From positions 21,607,265 through 21,671,264 of the forward strand of contig NC_092573.1 of NCBI RefSeq assembly GCF_037975245.1: a stretch of DNA of 64,000 bases, read 5' to 3'. The position numbers and the translations under genes were made by a program. This DNA is from Apostichopus japonicus. Taxonomy: Eukaryota; Echinodermata; Holothuroidea; Aspidochirotida; Stichopodidae. The notes below the pieces were generated by a model that saw only the letters and a program-made list of their open reading frames with translations, ran no database searches and had not been told where the DNA came from. Positions 51,361 to 62,458 of this stretch are shown here, one piece after another. The first letter of the stretch is position 1; each line of letters opens with the position of its first letter.

Positions 51361-52030
51361 CCCCCCTTACTGTTGTTCCCATCTTACTGTACCCATCTCA
51401 CTGTCCCCATCTCACTGTACCCATCTCACTGTACCCATCTACTGTACCCATCTTACTATGCTCATCTTACTACGCTCATCTTACTGTGCCCATCTCACTG
51501 TCCCCATCTCACTGTCCCCATCTCACTCTACCTTCTCTCAATCTACCCATCTCACTGTACCCATCTACTGTACCCATCTACTGTACCCATCTTACTACGC
51601 TCATCTTACTGTACCCATCTTACTGTACCCATCTCACTGTACCCCTCTCACTGTACCCATCTACTGTACCCATCTTACTACGCTCATCTTACTGTTCCCA
51701 TGTTACTGTACCCATCTCACTGTACCCATCTCACTGTACCCATCTTTCATTACCCATCTTACTACACTCATCTTACTGTACCCATCTCACTGTACCCATC
51801 TCACTGTCCCCATCTCACTGTACTCATCTCACTGTACCCATCTCACTGTACCCATCTCACTGTACTCATCTCACTGTACCCATCTCACTGTCCCCATCTC
51901 ACTGTCCCCATCTCACTGTACCCATCTCACTGTACCCATCTCACTGTACTCATCTCACTGTACCCATCTCACTTTACCCATCTTACTGTACCCATCTTAC
52001 TGTACCCATCTTACTGTACCCATCTTTCAT
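51361..52030. repeat. 14-bp satellite, about 48 copies
   Basis: The unit is ccatctcactgtac with variants catcttactgtacc, catctcactgtccc, 13-bp catctactgtacc and tcatcttactacgc. Because 14 is not a multiple of three and the unit has no stop on the plus strand, all three plus frames stay open, producing 190-, 241- and 299-codon frames with a 14-residue periodicity. These are not genes. It lies in the intron between the 50,162 and 52,847 exons. Confidence 0.97.
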
Positions 52031-52578
52031 GTTGCTACAAGCTGTGGCAGCTACATGACACCGATATGACATCTCAAGGAATCCAAATCCGAATAAATTG
52101 TTACACATTCATGTTAAGTGATAGCAAGCTTTCAATATTACAAGTTGGAGGAATCAAGCACAGCTTAATACATGAAGTTGCCCGGAAGGTTGGTTCGTAT
52201 TCTGGGATTATTTCGCGATTGACTTTTCACAAATTTTGGATTGGGACATGCTAAGAAGCGAGATATCATCAGAACGAAGTTACAAAACTGTGTCAGGAAA
52301 GGAGGTCAATAAATGTATCAACAGGGATTGTTTTTAATACAAGGGAACGGCCATTTCTCTCGACAAGAAACTTGGAAATTCAGACTTCGTCGATGGATAT
52401 GACGACGAAGAAAGGGGCTTCTGCCTATCACGACCAAAGGGAACAAATTGGACAGCTACATAATTTGATTATGATGGATTTCAATCAAATCGTCAAGTCT
52501 AGAAATCTTTTGCCCACAGAATGTACAACTACCCATGAGAGATTGTTACAGGCTGTAGAGAAAAAATATACCATTTAA
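52031..52578 (+). pseudogene. coding-like plus-strand segment, unidentified, one in-frame stop
   Basis: One plus frame runs from the satellite edge to TAA at 52,576-52,578 with a single interruption, TAA at 52,252-52,254. The first part has about 75 open codons and includes L-S-I-L-Q-V-G-G-I-K-H-S-L. The second part, 52,255-52,575, has 107 open codons without ATG for its first third. It includes R-E-R-P-F-L-S-T-R-N-L and ends ...ERLLQAVEKKYTI, and its composition is ordinary protein. A splice acceptor at ...gacatgctaag (52,255) would skip the stop and make the second part a terminal exon. It could equally be a decayed gene or retrocopy. It lies inside an intron of the minus-strand gene. Product unknown. 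Confidence 0.42.
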
Positions 52579-52846
52579 AATATTTCACGCAGAAAACGGA
52601 TTATTCTTACTCTAAACTTTTTTTCAAATTTCTCTTCATAATAACTTAAAATTGAAAATTGAGACTATAAAAACAAAGAAAAAAAACTGATTAATATTTT
52701 ATATCTGTAATCTTGATCTATTAAAAAATCCGAAAATTCTTAAAAAGAAAAACACTGAATCGGTTTTGAAAAATTATGAAATCTCGTCTTTCTTTTGTAA
52801 TTGTGGTGTTTTTTTTAAGCTTTTGTATCTATCCTCTTACCTTTAC

Positions 52847-52903
52847 AATAGGTCTTTGTACTTTGCTTCAACTTTCAGCAATTCTACCGAACCTACCCTA
52901 TTA
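52847..52903 (-). CDS. putative 57-nt internal exon, minus-strand gene (coiled coil)
   Basis: The minus-strand acceptor caatcttactctcag precedes 57 nt encoding N-R-V-G-S-V-E-L-L-K-V-E-A-K-Y-K-D-L with split codons at both ends. The donor is CTATT followed by gtaaag. Joining to the 50,162 exon (which starts with one base) restores Leu and continues the helix directly into L-E-R-E-Y-Q-Q-L, keeping heptad-like spacing of leucines. A stronger-looking donor six bases on (gtaagagg) would include TAA. A competing plus-strand reading (acceptor caactttcag, donor gtaaga) exists over the same bases; heptad continuity favours the minus strand. Confidence 0.5.
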
Positions 52904-55900
52904 CTGAGAGTAAGATTGTTATTGATCGTAGCAATAGGCCTTAGATTGGTTTTTACTCTAGAATGAACATCAACTGGTGAGTCATTCTTAATTCCATTAG
53001 ATTCTTAAAATGTCACACAGACAATTTCTAGCGTTAATTATTTAATAATCAATATGCACACAGCCTGCAAATACGGAAACAATCACATTGTGAATTTGTT
53101 TTCTCATTATTAGCTAAAATGAAACTTAAACTACTCCAGGTAATAAAAGTAAAAAGGTTTCAGATCTCATAGTGGGACTATGATATCACAGATTTACAAA
53201 CTCACAGCTCCCTGACATGACTTTCTAACCATGACATCTCCAAAAGGGAATGAGATTTTTAGTAGCTGTTTGAGTCACTTGTATATTCACAAAGAAAATG
53301 TTGGAAATGCAGATTAATTTCTATTTTCTGCTATTTATTGCACTTTTCTTTTAAAGCAGTAAGAGATGAAGAGAATAGGGCAGAGGGAGGAATGTGGACT
53401 CCACCTTACAGGAAGTCAGGGTTTCAGTTATATCAGGTGTTCTCATTAAGTTGCCTGTGGGCCAGTTTCTGTCTGCTAAAACATTAATTCCAGCCCATGA
53501 CAAAACTGGCCCACCACTATGATTCATTACAATCAGGCAGGTTATGAGGACCCTCAAGATCTTTGGCTTGCACAACCTAATACCTAATACCCTGGATAAA
53601 TCTACTTGTAAAATCACAGTTTGGATTCATGTGGATCTTTTGTCAAACTAAAAGTTTCTCAATTTACCTAATCTAAATTACTAATTCTAATTATTCTATT
53701 CTAATTACCTCGTCCTTAGGGAATCATGCCAAACACCAGCAAGTCTTCATACATCACTTTTCTTATTGTATATATGATTAGGGGCTTTTTGTGTGTATTA
53801 CATATTAATCTTCTCACTGTTGTACAGCGCATTAAAAAATAGTTTGATGGTGAAAGCGCTTCATCAATTTATGGATTTGGATGTGAATTTTGATATTATC
53901 ATGAACTGAATGATAAATTGTGTGATAAAAGTTCACACAAGAGTTGTAGGTCTTGGCCCCATAAACATTACACTTCACAATATTTCAACTTTTCTAGTCT
54001 GTCTCGTTAATAAACAAACATTTTGTTTATCTTTTTCCTCACTTTTTATGATTGCAATAAAAGCTCCTGTAGTCTGACAGAAGTTCCAGCAGATATCCAT
54101 CATGATGGCATTTTATAGTCTATCATCTGGTCGATCATTTTGGCAGTAACAACTGCTGTAGGATTAGAAATGTTGGTTAAATGGCAAACCAACTATAAAT
54201 TATTTCATTCGAGGCAGAATATAATGACGACCCTATAAAGGGGTACCAGGTACAAGCTGTTTCACAAAAGCAGTAAAAAACGATAGATTTCTGTAGGTGT
54301 AATACCTGTGTATAAGGATCATGTTTGTCATTTCGGTTTTGTTTGGTTTTGTTTGGTTGGTTTTTCATTAGTTATGCTCATGAACACTCACCGTGATTAT
54401 TTCAAGTCCATAATAAAAGATCAGATTAATTATTGGAATTGGTGAGCAGATCGATATGCTGGTAAAAATGTGGGTTGGGATGTGAAATGAATTTTCAAAC
54501 ACATAGCAGAAAAAAGTACACTACACTACAGTACACATGTTGCTCAGCAAAATGTGAACTATTATTTCATCTTGAAAGGAACACTTTTATCTGTTTAAAC
54601 ATTTTTGTGGTGAGTATGGAAAAAAAAGAGCAGAACCAGTATTTGTGTCATCTGATAAATAAAGGATGAACTAAACATGGAAAGCGAGCAAGTAGAGAAG
54701 TAAACCAACTTTCCTTGAAACCAGGAACACCCAAAAACTTAACTGGTTTGGGTATTTACCAGCTTACCAGTCTTTAGTCTACTAATGCACTTTCTCATCT
54801 ACCTCATCTACTAAGTTGGTAATATTTTAGCACTGCAAACCATAACCTGGTACTCCCCCCCCCCCCCCCCACCTTCTCCTCCTCCTCCCTAATCTACCAT
54901 CCGGAAAGCAGAGTGATATCCATTCGGTCTAAATTTCTGCATCATGATTTTCATTGGATCAAGAGCATTAGTTTTTGAAACTCCAAAAGGACCTTAAGAA
55001 CATCCCTACCGTAAGACTTTATGAGACATGTCATATACCAGTACAATGAGGGTTCAGTTTACACAGCCCACACAAGTGCAGAGTGCAGCCTGCCTGCCTG
55101 CCTACAGCATTTGGCCCTCAGGAATTGTTTCTGCAGCTTGTGATTTCTAAGCCATCTTGATGCGATCCCTACAGAACCTTGCAAGGAAAACATGAAATAT
55201 GTATACTTTGGGGAGTTTCCATAAGTAACCTTGGGCCTAAGTTTGACAGGATATTTGAACAGCATAACAGATAGACAATGTGGTACTTAAACCTTCTGAG
55301 CTCTCGACCGTACATGAAATAATCTTACAACCTTAAACAACCTTAAACTGCCGTGGCCCCAAGGATGGGACACAAACTTTCACTGCAGGCAGCAAGTCAG
55401 ATCAATTTCGTGCTCCCAGCACGTTTACACATTCATGCATCAACGGTCCAGAAGGTCAGAGCGTGCAATGTGCAGTCAGCATAAAAACAATACAATGTAT
55501 GGATAATATCTTCATCTCATTAGAAAAACCTCGTTAGAAAACAAAACAAACAACTTGACATGAACCTAATCAGCTCCACAATGCACATTCTGTAATAATT
55601 GTATACATGCTCTAATTTTCAACTCACTAAATTGCTTTTCACAACAAAAAAATGACATCAAACCACTCGACTGAAAACTGACAAAAATGTCAGAAAGCCA
55701 TCGGAAATTGATCGGTGCAGGTGTGAAAGAAGTGTCGGGTCTACATCTGACATAATTCCGCAGGGACGGAAAAACCATTTCCAAAAAGCTACAGTATAGA
55801 GCAAATTTCATATTCCTTTTTTCTTCTTAATCTTTTCGTACTGGAATGTTTTATTGACAATGACAATTTCTAACATCTGTCCATTACGGAATGACTCAAT

Positions 55901-57080
55901 TGCAAATTTGCAGCGAAATGGTAGAAAGTTGGAAGAGTAACTAGAGACACAAACTGCTCTGAAGATTAACATGTAAAGAAAATATACATATAACCCACAG
56001 TGCAGGTCTATATACAAGTACTGAATAATTTGTGGAAAAAATTGGCACATTTATTATAAAATACACACTATTGTGCATATCATTGTGAACAGTTGCATGT
56101 CTCTAGCTAAATTATAGATTTATATTTATAGCTGGTTTAACCTTCATCATATTTACCAGCAATTTAGGTCATTGCAGTAGTTGGCAGCCATTATGAATTT
56201 AAGTAGCGCACAATTGCATCCTGGAAAGTTGCCCATATATGAATAAACTTACTGACAGTTTTATACAAATTGGGATGAAAAGTTCTATTCATGGGTATTA
56301 ATTTAAAATATTGCATTCCTACAGTGGTTTAAAGTATTCTTACTTTTTGCACATTGAACTGAATTACCATATTGAGTAAATTCTTTGAATTCTGTAAAAC
56401 AGCCAAATTTAGATAGAATAAAGTTTGAAAGGAATCTTTCAAAGTTTAAAGAGTTTTGAATTGAATTGAGTTTAACATTTGATTGAACTACATTTAGTTA
56501 GACTAGAATGAACTTAATTCAACATCCCAAAGAGAGCTCATATATCACAGTATTGGCTGATGTTAAATAGGTGTAACACATCTGCAGTAAAAAGACACAG
56601 GCCAATGCATGAGTAAAGCTTTCAGTAAAGGTTAAAAAGTATCAGTTCATTCTAGGCAAGGTAGAACAAGGTGCTAAGGTTGTGGGGAGACAGGTAAGCG
56701 AGGAGCGAAGTAAATGCATGAGTTAAGCTTTCAGTAAACTTTGCAATTCCAAATATTCAGCTATAAAATGTTAAAAGCAATTAATATGACTTAAAAATGT
56801 TTGTATTACGTAATGTTTTTGACTATACAGGTAGGCCTCCATGTTGTCACACATATTTACAGTAGCTATATCACCAAAGAATATTCATATAAACCCTCTT
56901 GTATGTTCAAGCAGACCATCATGTAAAAATTCAATTTTTATATTCAAAGAAAATTGTGTTAACTTTTCCTATGAATTTGACTCTGTGTTAGTGTGAAATC
57001 TATGTGTCATTTTTGCCGATACTGATGGGATGCATGCTAATCCAATTTTTTTTTTTTTTAATTCCTTACTTTTCATTTAG
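52904..57080. other. intronic/intergenic DNA; 5' part of minus-strand gene not resolved
   Basis: A C16 tract lies at 54,855-54,870 and short (CCTG)n near 55,087-55,102. A minus-strand ATG in good context at 56,191, followed by 35 nt to a gtaaat donor at 56,157, is phase-compatible with the 52,903 exon and could be the start exon, but support is thin. Other donors, such as gtgagtatgg near 54,611, have no matching partner. Confidence 0.35.
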
Positions 57081-57559
57081 TACTAATTTTTGCAATAATA
57101 AACCCAACAAGGTGACAATTTTCCCTGAGCCATGCCTCACTCTTCACGGAATATTATGCCTGGCAAAGTCTTTAAGATATATTCTCCTAATGGAATGGTC
57201 ACAGCATTTGACCGTTAGTGACCATTATAACATGCTGCTGACCTTAGGTTCTTTGCCTACTGTTTCATCGCAGAATTCCGAGTGTGAATCGAGAGACACT
57301 GCTCGTTGTCGGTTGCTAACTTCTGCTTTATGGGGGGGGTCTTGTCTTAATGCCTGATTGCAAAGCAGCGTACTTGAACGCTGAAAACGATACATTTGAC
57401 ATGGTTCAAGAGGAACTTGAAGAGAAGGTTTGCCTAGTGCAATGTTCAGAAGTATCCTTCATCCTAAAAAAATTATCCCAGATGTATTCTGGGCCATTGC
57501 ACGTCATTCCTGGTGGTCAAAGTCCTAGGTTAACTTCAGTTGGATTGTCAGCAATGTAA
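57081..57559 (+). CDS. probable terminal coding exon with a homopolymer frame break
   Basis: A long T-rich tract ending ttccttacttttcatttag (57,080) is a strong acceptor. From 57,081 one base completes a codon, then the frame runs open through E-P-C-L-T-L-H-G and S-E-C-E-S-R-D-T to a run of eight G (57,332-57,339) and ends at TGA, 57,355-57,357. The frame one base over runs open across the G run to TAA at 57,557-57,559 (C-terminal S-P-R-L-T-S-V-G-L-S-A-M) and is equally protein-like. A one-base length change in the G run would unite them into about 160 codons. So this is a recent frameshift or a sequencing error in an otherwise coding exon. Product not recognised; no upstream exon was found. 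Confidence 0.5.
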
Positions 57560-57640
57560 CTATCTACCTTTAAACAATACAAATAGGACATGAAGAGAAC
57601 AGTGCAGGAGAGTAACAAATACATTATAGTGACTTTCTTA

Positions 57641-58045
57641 AGGCCCGGTCACACTATACCGATATTTTATCTGAATACTATCCGATTTTCCCAGAGGAAT
57701 CGAAACAGACAGTTTTTCGTTCGGGTCTTCTAGCCACAGTGATAAAGGACCTGATTTGCTATCTGTTGAGCCATTCCGATGTGGAATAGCCCTCTCCTAA
57801 CTTTTGATATTGACTCCGTTTCCTTTTATCGGTTAGCTATCCGATTTCTCTTCCGATTTTTATCGTTTTTCGATGTGACGTCACTTCAGAATGTAGTCAG
57901 TTCTAGAACCCCTCAGATTTGAAGTAGGTATTCGAATATTCTACTGCATTCATTACATTCACTACCACAAACCTCACTCTTCGGCCTAAAATCGGAAAAA
58001 TCGGACCGTATTTCAATAAAATATCGCTGTAGTGTGACCGGGCCT
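57641..58045. mobile_element. Harbinger-like MITE, 405 bp
   Basis: The left end aggcccggtcacacta and the right end tagtgtgaccgggcct are perfect 16-bp inverted repeats, with similarity continuing inward (cgatattttat, then tccgatttt) for about 50 bp with mismatches. The flanks are TTA on both sides (57,638-57,640 and 58,046-58,048), the 3-bp target duplication of PIF/Harbinger elements. There is no transposase. Short internal open frames are incidental. Confidence 0.88.
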
Positions 58046-58965
58046 TTACGGTATTATCCAGATCCCAGATTATCTGCTGCCAATATTTAAACATTGTACG
58101 CTTTGTGAATTACTAGACAAGAATCACCGCAATTTGAATTTTAATTAATGTAGAAACCTTTACTTGATGGATCAATGGATTTATATTCCGTTACAGAACA
58201 AATAAGCAAAGAGCCTAGACGATGCTGAAGAAGTTTGTATGAAGTTCAACAAAGTAAGTAAGTGTCACATAGAGACACACACACCCACATACCATCACCA
58301 TCGCATAGATTCCGTTTGCCTTCGACAGAGGAATAAAAATATTCCTACTAATAACTTGGCTAGAGACCCATTGTAATTCCTGATTAACATTTTTTTATCG
58401 TGATTGTTATGTACGACATGTCATTCTTTATAAAATGCACACTGCTACTTTATGACAACTATATATTAGATCACAGGCATACACTTCTATAGGAGATTGT
58501 TATGTACAGCACTTGAAGAATCATACTGTACATGGCCGCTGTAATGTATCTGCACTGCAGCAATTGTTTATATTAATCAACACATAAGTACTATAAAGAC
58601 ACATCACCACCTTCTGATTATGAAATTGTGTTAGCAAAGAAAATTAGACTTGGCCATGGTACAAACAGTATCCTCCTCCTATCATGAAGCTGCACGGCAG
58701 AAGGTCAGTCCCTAATTTAAGCATAACTTTAATCCATTTGCCACGGATAATAAACACAGCCTTCCCAAAGCCAATCATTCCCTCTCTGGTGGCTAATTTG
58801 AAACCTTGTAGTACTAGCTAGCTGAGAATACATTAAAACCACAAATCCTAGGATATAGGAGATAATGAAATAACTTACAGTACAAAGCAGACAGTATTTA
58901 TAGTCTGTCAATGGATCAATAGTAAGTATATAGCTATAAACCAGAGTTCACTATGTTATACTGCA
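58046..58965. other. no feature recognised
   Basis: AT-rich sequence between the MITE and the heptamer satellite; no gene supported. Confidence 0.5.
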
Positions 58966-60152
58966 AACTACATACTGCATAATACATATTACATATGAAT
59001 ACTGCGTACTGCATACGGTATATGACATACTGCATACAACATACTACATACTGTGCTACATACTGCATACTTACTACATACTGCATACTACATACTGCAT
59101 ACTACATACTGCATACTACTGTATATACTGCATACTGCATACTACATACTGCATATTACATACTGCATACTACATACTGTATACTACATACTGCATACTA
59201 CATACTGCATACAACAGACTACATATGTCATACTACATACTCTCCTACATACTCTCCTACATACTACATACTGCATACTTCATACTGCATACTGCATACT
59301 GCATACTACATACTGCATACTGCATACTACATACTGCATACTACTGTATATACTGCATACTGCATACTACATACTGCATATTACATACTGCATACTACAT
59401 ACTGTATACTACATACTGCATACTGCATACTACATACTGCATACAACAGACTACATATGTCATACTACATACTCTCCTACATACTCTCCTACATACTACA
59501 TACTGCATACTTCATACTGCATACTGCATACTGCATACTACATACTGCATACTGCATACTGCATACTACATACTACATACTGCATATTACATACTGCATA
59601 CTACATACTGTATACTACATACTGCATACTACATACTGCATACAACAGACTACATATGTCATACTACATACTCTCCTACATACTCTCCTACATACTACAT
59701 ACTGCATACTGCATACTGCATACTACATACTGCATACTACATACTGCATACTACATACTGCATACTACTGTATATACTGCATACTGCATACTACATACTG
59801 CATATTACATACTGCATACTACATACTGTATACTACATACTGCATACTGCATACTACATACTGCATACAACAGACTACATATGTCATACTACATACTCTC
59901 CTACATACTCTCCTACATACTGCATACTGCATACTACATACTGCATACAACAGACTACATATGTCATACTACATACTCTCCTACATACTACATACTGCAT
60001 ACTTCATACTGCATACTGCATACTGCATACTACATACTGCATACTGCATACTGCATACTACATACTGCATACTTCATACTGCATACTACATACTGCATAC
60101 TACATACTGCATACTACATAATGCATACTACATACTGCATACTACATACTGA
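58966..60152. repeat. heptamer satellite (catactg/catacta) with higher-order structure
   Basis: Alternating 7-mers catactg and catacta, plus catactt and catatta variants, fill about 1.2 kb. A marker block acaacagactacatatgtca followed by two or fewer copies of ctctcctacata recurs at 59,211, 59,443, 59,642, 59,867 and 59,947, giving higher-order spacings of 232, 199, 225 and 80 bp. A second marker, ctactgtatatactg, follows some blocks. No plus-strand stop occurs in the unit, so all three plus frames are open for 298-385 codons with a 7-residue period; these are not genes. Confidence 0.97.
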
Positions 60153-60748
60153 AGTACAATAAACCAAAGGATGGCATACTATAGTAATCTAATCAATTAT
60201 AATCTTTGAATGTATGTAGGCTATGGTCTATCAATCCTTGTTATTATATACTATGTAGCTTGGCTTCTTAAATAATATTTTATAAGCATCGGAGCAAAAT
60301 CTCTTTCTGAACAAAAGGCCAGAGATAAAGAGGGGGTGGGGGGAGTAAGAAAAATCAAAATTTCAATATATGCCTAGATTAAGCAATTGATGTGCAAGGT
60401 ATGTCTGTTAGTTGTTTCAAGACTACATGTCTTACTGGACTGAATTCCTGATTGCTATAAAATTATTGGCTGGATTTTGTTTCACCGGTCGGATTAAAGA
60501 TCTTTGTGGGCCAGATTTGCCTAGCAGGTGACCTATTGAGAAGACCTGCTCTACATTCTGTAGCTTACATATTTATCGTCTACTTATTGTTAGGAAGGGA
60601 TGGCCTGATCGGGGAATACAGATTATACAGAACAATGGATAATGGTCTATCAATCCATCCAAAAAACATAGCGATCTACTTTACTTTACAATCCATATAG
60701 ACTAAAAATGGATCAAGCAGTCTAGAAGTGGGGGAGTCTAGGGAGTAG
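60153..60748. other. no feature recognised
   Basis: Sequence between the satellite and the SINE with a short G-rich patch near 60,331-60,342; no gene supported. Confidence 0.5.
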
Positions 60749-60993
60749 GGAGTGTTAGCTCAGTGGTGAACGCCGGTGCCTTTCAATCATAAGGTCCGGA
60801 GTTCGAGTCACTCCAAGATTAATGTATGTCGTCCAGTTACAGAGTTGTTGACAATTGACAATCCATAATCATGGACATTAAAATATGAATCTAAGAGACC
60901 GACTTCGGTCAGCTTGCAGCTTTGATAAGCCAATGATGGCTTCTTCGCGAGTTCCTGCTTGCAGGAGGATCTAATATACATATACATACATAC
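60749..60993 (+). mobile_element. tRNA-derived SINE, copy 2
   Basis: Same family as 3,020-3,263. The acceptor-like stem ggagtg/cactcc is fully paired, the A box is TAGCTCAGTGG and the B box GTTCGAGTC matches the pol III consensus. The body holds three consecutive hairpins: GACCG/CGGTC (60,897-60,910), AAGCC/GGCTT (60,927-60,942) and TCCTGC/GCAGGA (60,953-60,966), followed by an (ATAC)n tail. A possible 5-bp target duplication agtag lies at both edges; this is weak. Confidence 0.88.
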
Positions 60994-62276
60994 AAGTAGA
61001 TTAAATAATATCTACCAAATGTAGACTCCGATTCAACTTAGGCAATTATGTGTCAACAGAAGGATGCTGGAGGGGGCTGCAGCCAGGCTACATAGGATGC
61101 AATCATTTGTGCTGTGCAGTTTCACACATTAGACACTGCCGGTCTGCCAGGATGATCTCCATTGTCTTATGACAAGGCTAGGGATTTTATAGCTCTGCTG
61201 CAGCCCCTCTGAGAAATCCTTTTAGTGTTACTAAATTCAGATCATTCTAAGCATTATACAGCGAGGGTGCTGAAGTGAGGAGATAGGTTAATGTGAGCGA
61301 GTACAACCTACAGTAAATTATTCTTCCTCTTATCTTGCAAAGATTACCAACTGATATATCCTAAACTCTACCAAAAGATGAGTCTATAGTACATAGAACA
61401 TTAATCCAACTTGTACACAAAGTCTACCAATGAAGTTTTTGTGTTATAGGCCTACACTTCCAAGAACCTACCACACTGATTACATATGCAAGATAGACAT
61501 GCACAGTCTACTATAGCCAATTATCGAGCAACTTTCCCCCCTCTCATGTCATTTATTAGACCAAAGTTAGTATTAATACCTCAAAAAGACCTTCTCTTTT
61601 TCTAACTCTACTACTAACTGAATTTTAGTACCTTTTGATGATGGCGAAAGCCAGGGTTTAGGACTTTCAAAACAGATCTTGCAAACATGTTTACTATTCA
61701 AACCAATATTATTAGGAATCAAATTTTTTGCTACGAAGAGACTTAACACTTGCATTCATAATACGAACTTTATCTCAAAATTTCCATCATAAAAAGTAGT
61801 CAAAAACAGTCCCTTTTATTTTGTTGTTTTTATCAGTTATATCATTGTCAGCTATATTGACACTGAATAACTCAATATATCTAGGTATAAAAGGCCAAAT
61901 AAGAAAGCACAGTACTTGCAGATAGGGGACCCCCAATGATTGCCATTAATAATGAAAATTGATCAAATTTCTTATCCATATTTCTGTCACGGGTGGCAGG
62001 ATCTCACTGACGAGCTCCTAATTTGGAATTCAATATCTTGATACAACCTTTCTTAAAGGTTAATTATTTACTTTGAAAAGATCTTAAGAAAGACGATACC
62101 CAGAATGAGTAGAAGCAGCAATTGTAAGTCTCAATTTTAAAATAATAATTAGCTACGTTCATTTGTTTCATTTAGGGAGATCTGCATTTCTTTAATAAAC
62201 TTGCATCTAAAACAGATCAACAACTATTTACTACTCTCCAAAATGTAATTCTCTCTCTACCCTTTTCTGGTGTTAG
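60994..62276. other. no feature recognised
   Basis: No gene supported. The end of the interval (ctctctctacccttttctgg) is a good polypyrimidine tract leading to the weak exon candidate. Confidence 0.45.
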
Positions 62277-62458
62277 GCTACGATTGCAGACTTGATTTTG
62301 CAAAGTTTATGCATACCCAAACTGGGCTTGAAGAAATTGAAATTTCTTTAAATTGTTTATTCACCTCAGTTTATGATGAAGACGAGAATTTGGGAAACTT
62401 ATTAAACTTGAATCATCCTAACTTAGGAGCGAGAAATAATTCCGTCAATACAGTATAA
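62277..62458 (+). CDS. weak terminal-exon candidate, unidentified
   Basis: The acceptor ctctctacccttttctggtgttag (62,276) is followed by an open frame beginning Y-D-C-R-L-D-F-A-K-F, with an acidic centre VYDEDENLG, ending TAA at 62,456-62,458. The composition is protein-like, but there is no donor partner and no recognised motif. Shortly after, a plus frame reads T-F-K-Y-L-G-I (62,488-62,508), reminiscent of a LINE reverse-transcriptase block, so a decayed retroelement is an alternative. Confidence 0.22.

Noticed and set aside
51355-52254. 299-codon plus-strand open frame
   Set aside because: All three plus frames are open because of the 14-bp satellite; only the part after 52,030 is non-repetitive, and that is annotated separately.
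58995-60162. 385-, 369- and 298-codon plus-strand open frames
   Set aside because: Heptapeptide-periodic translations of a stop-free 7-bp satellite in all frames.
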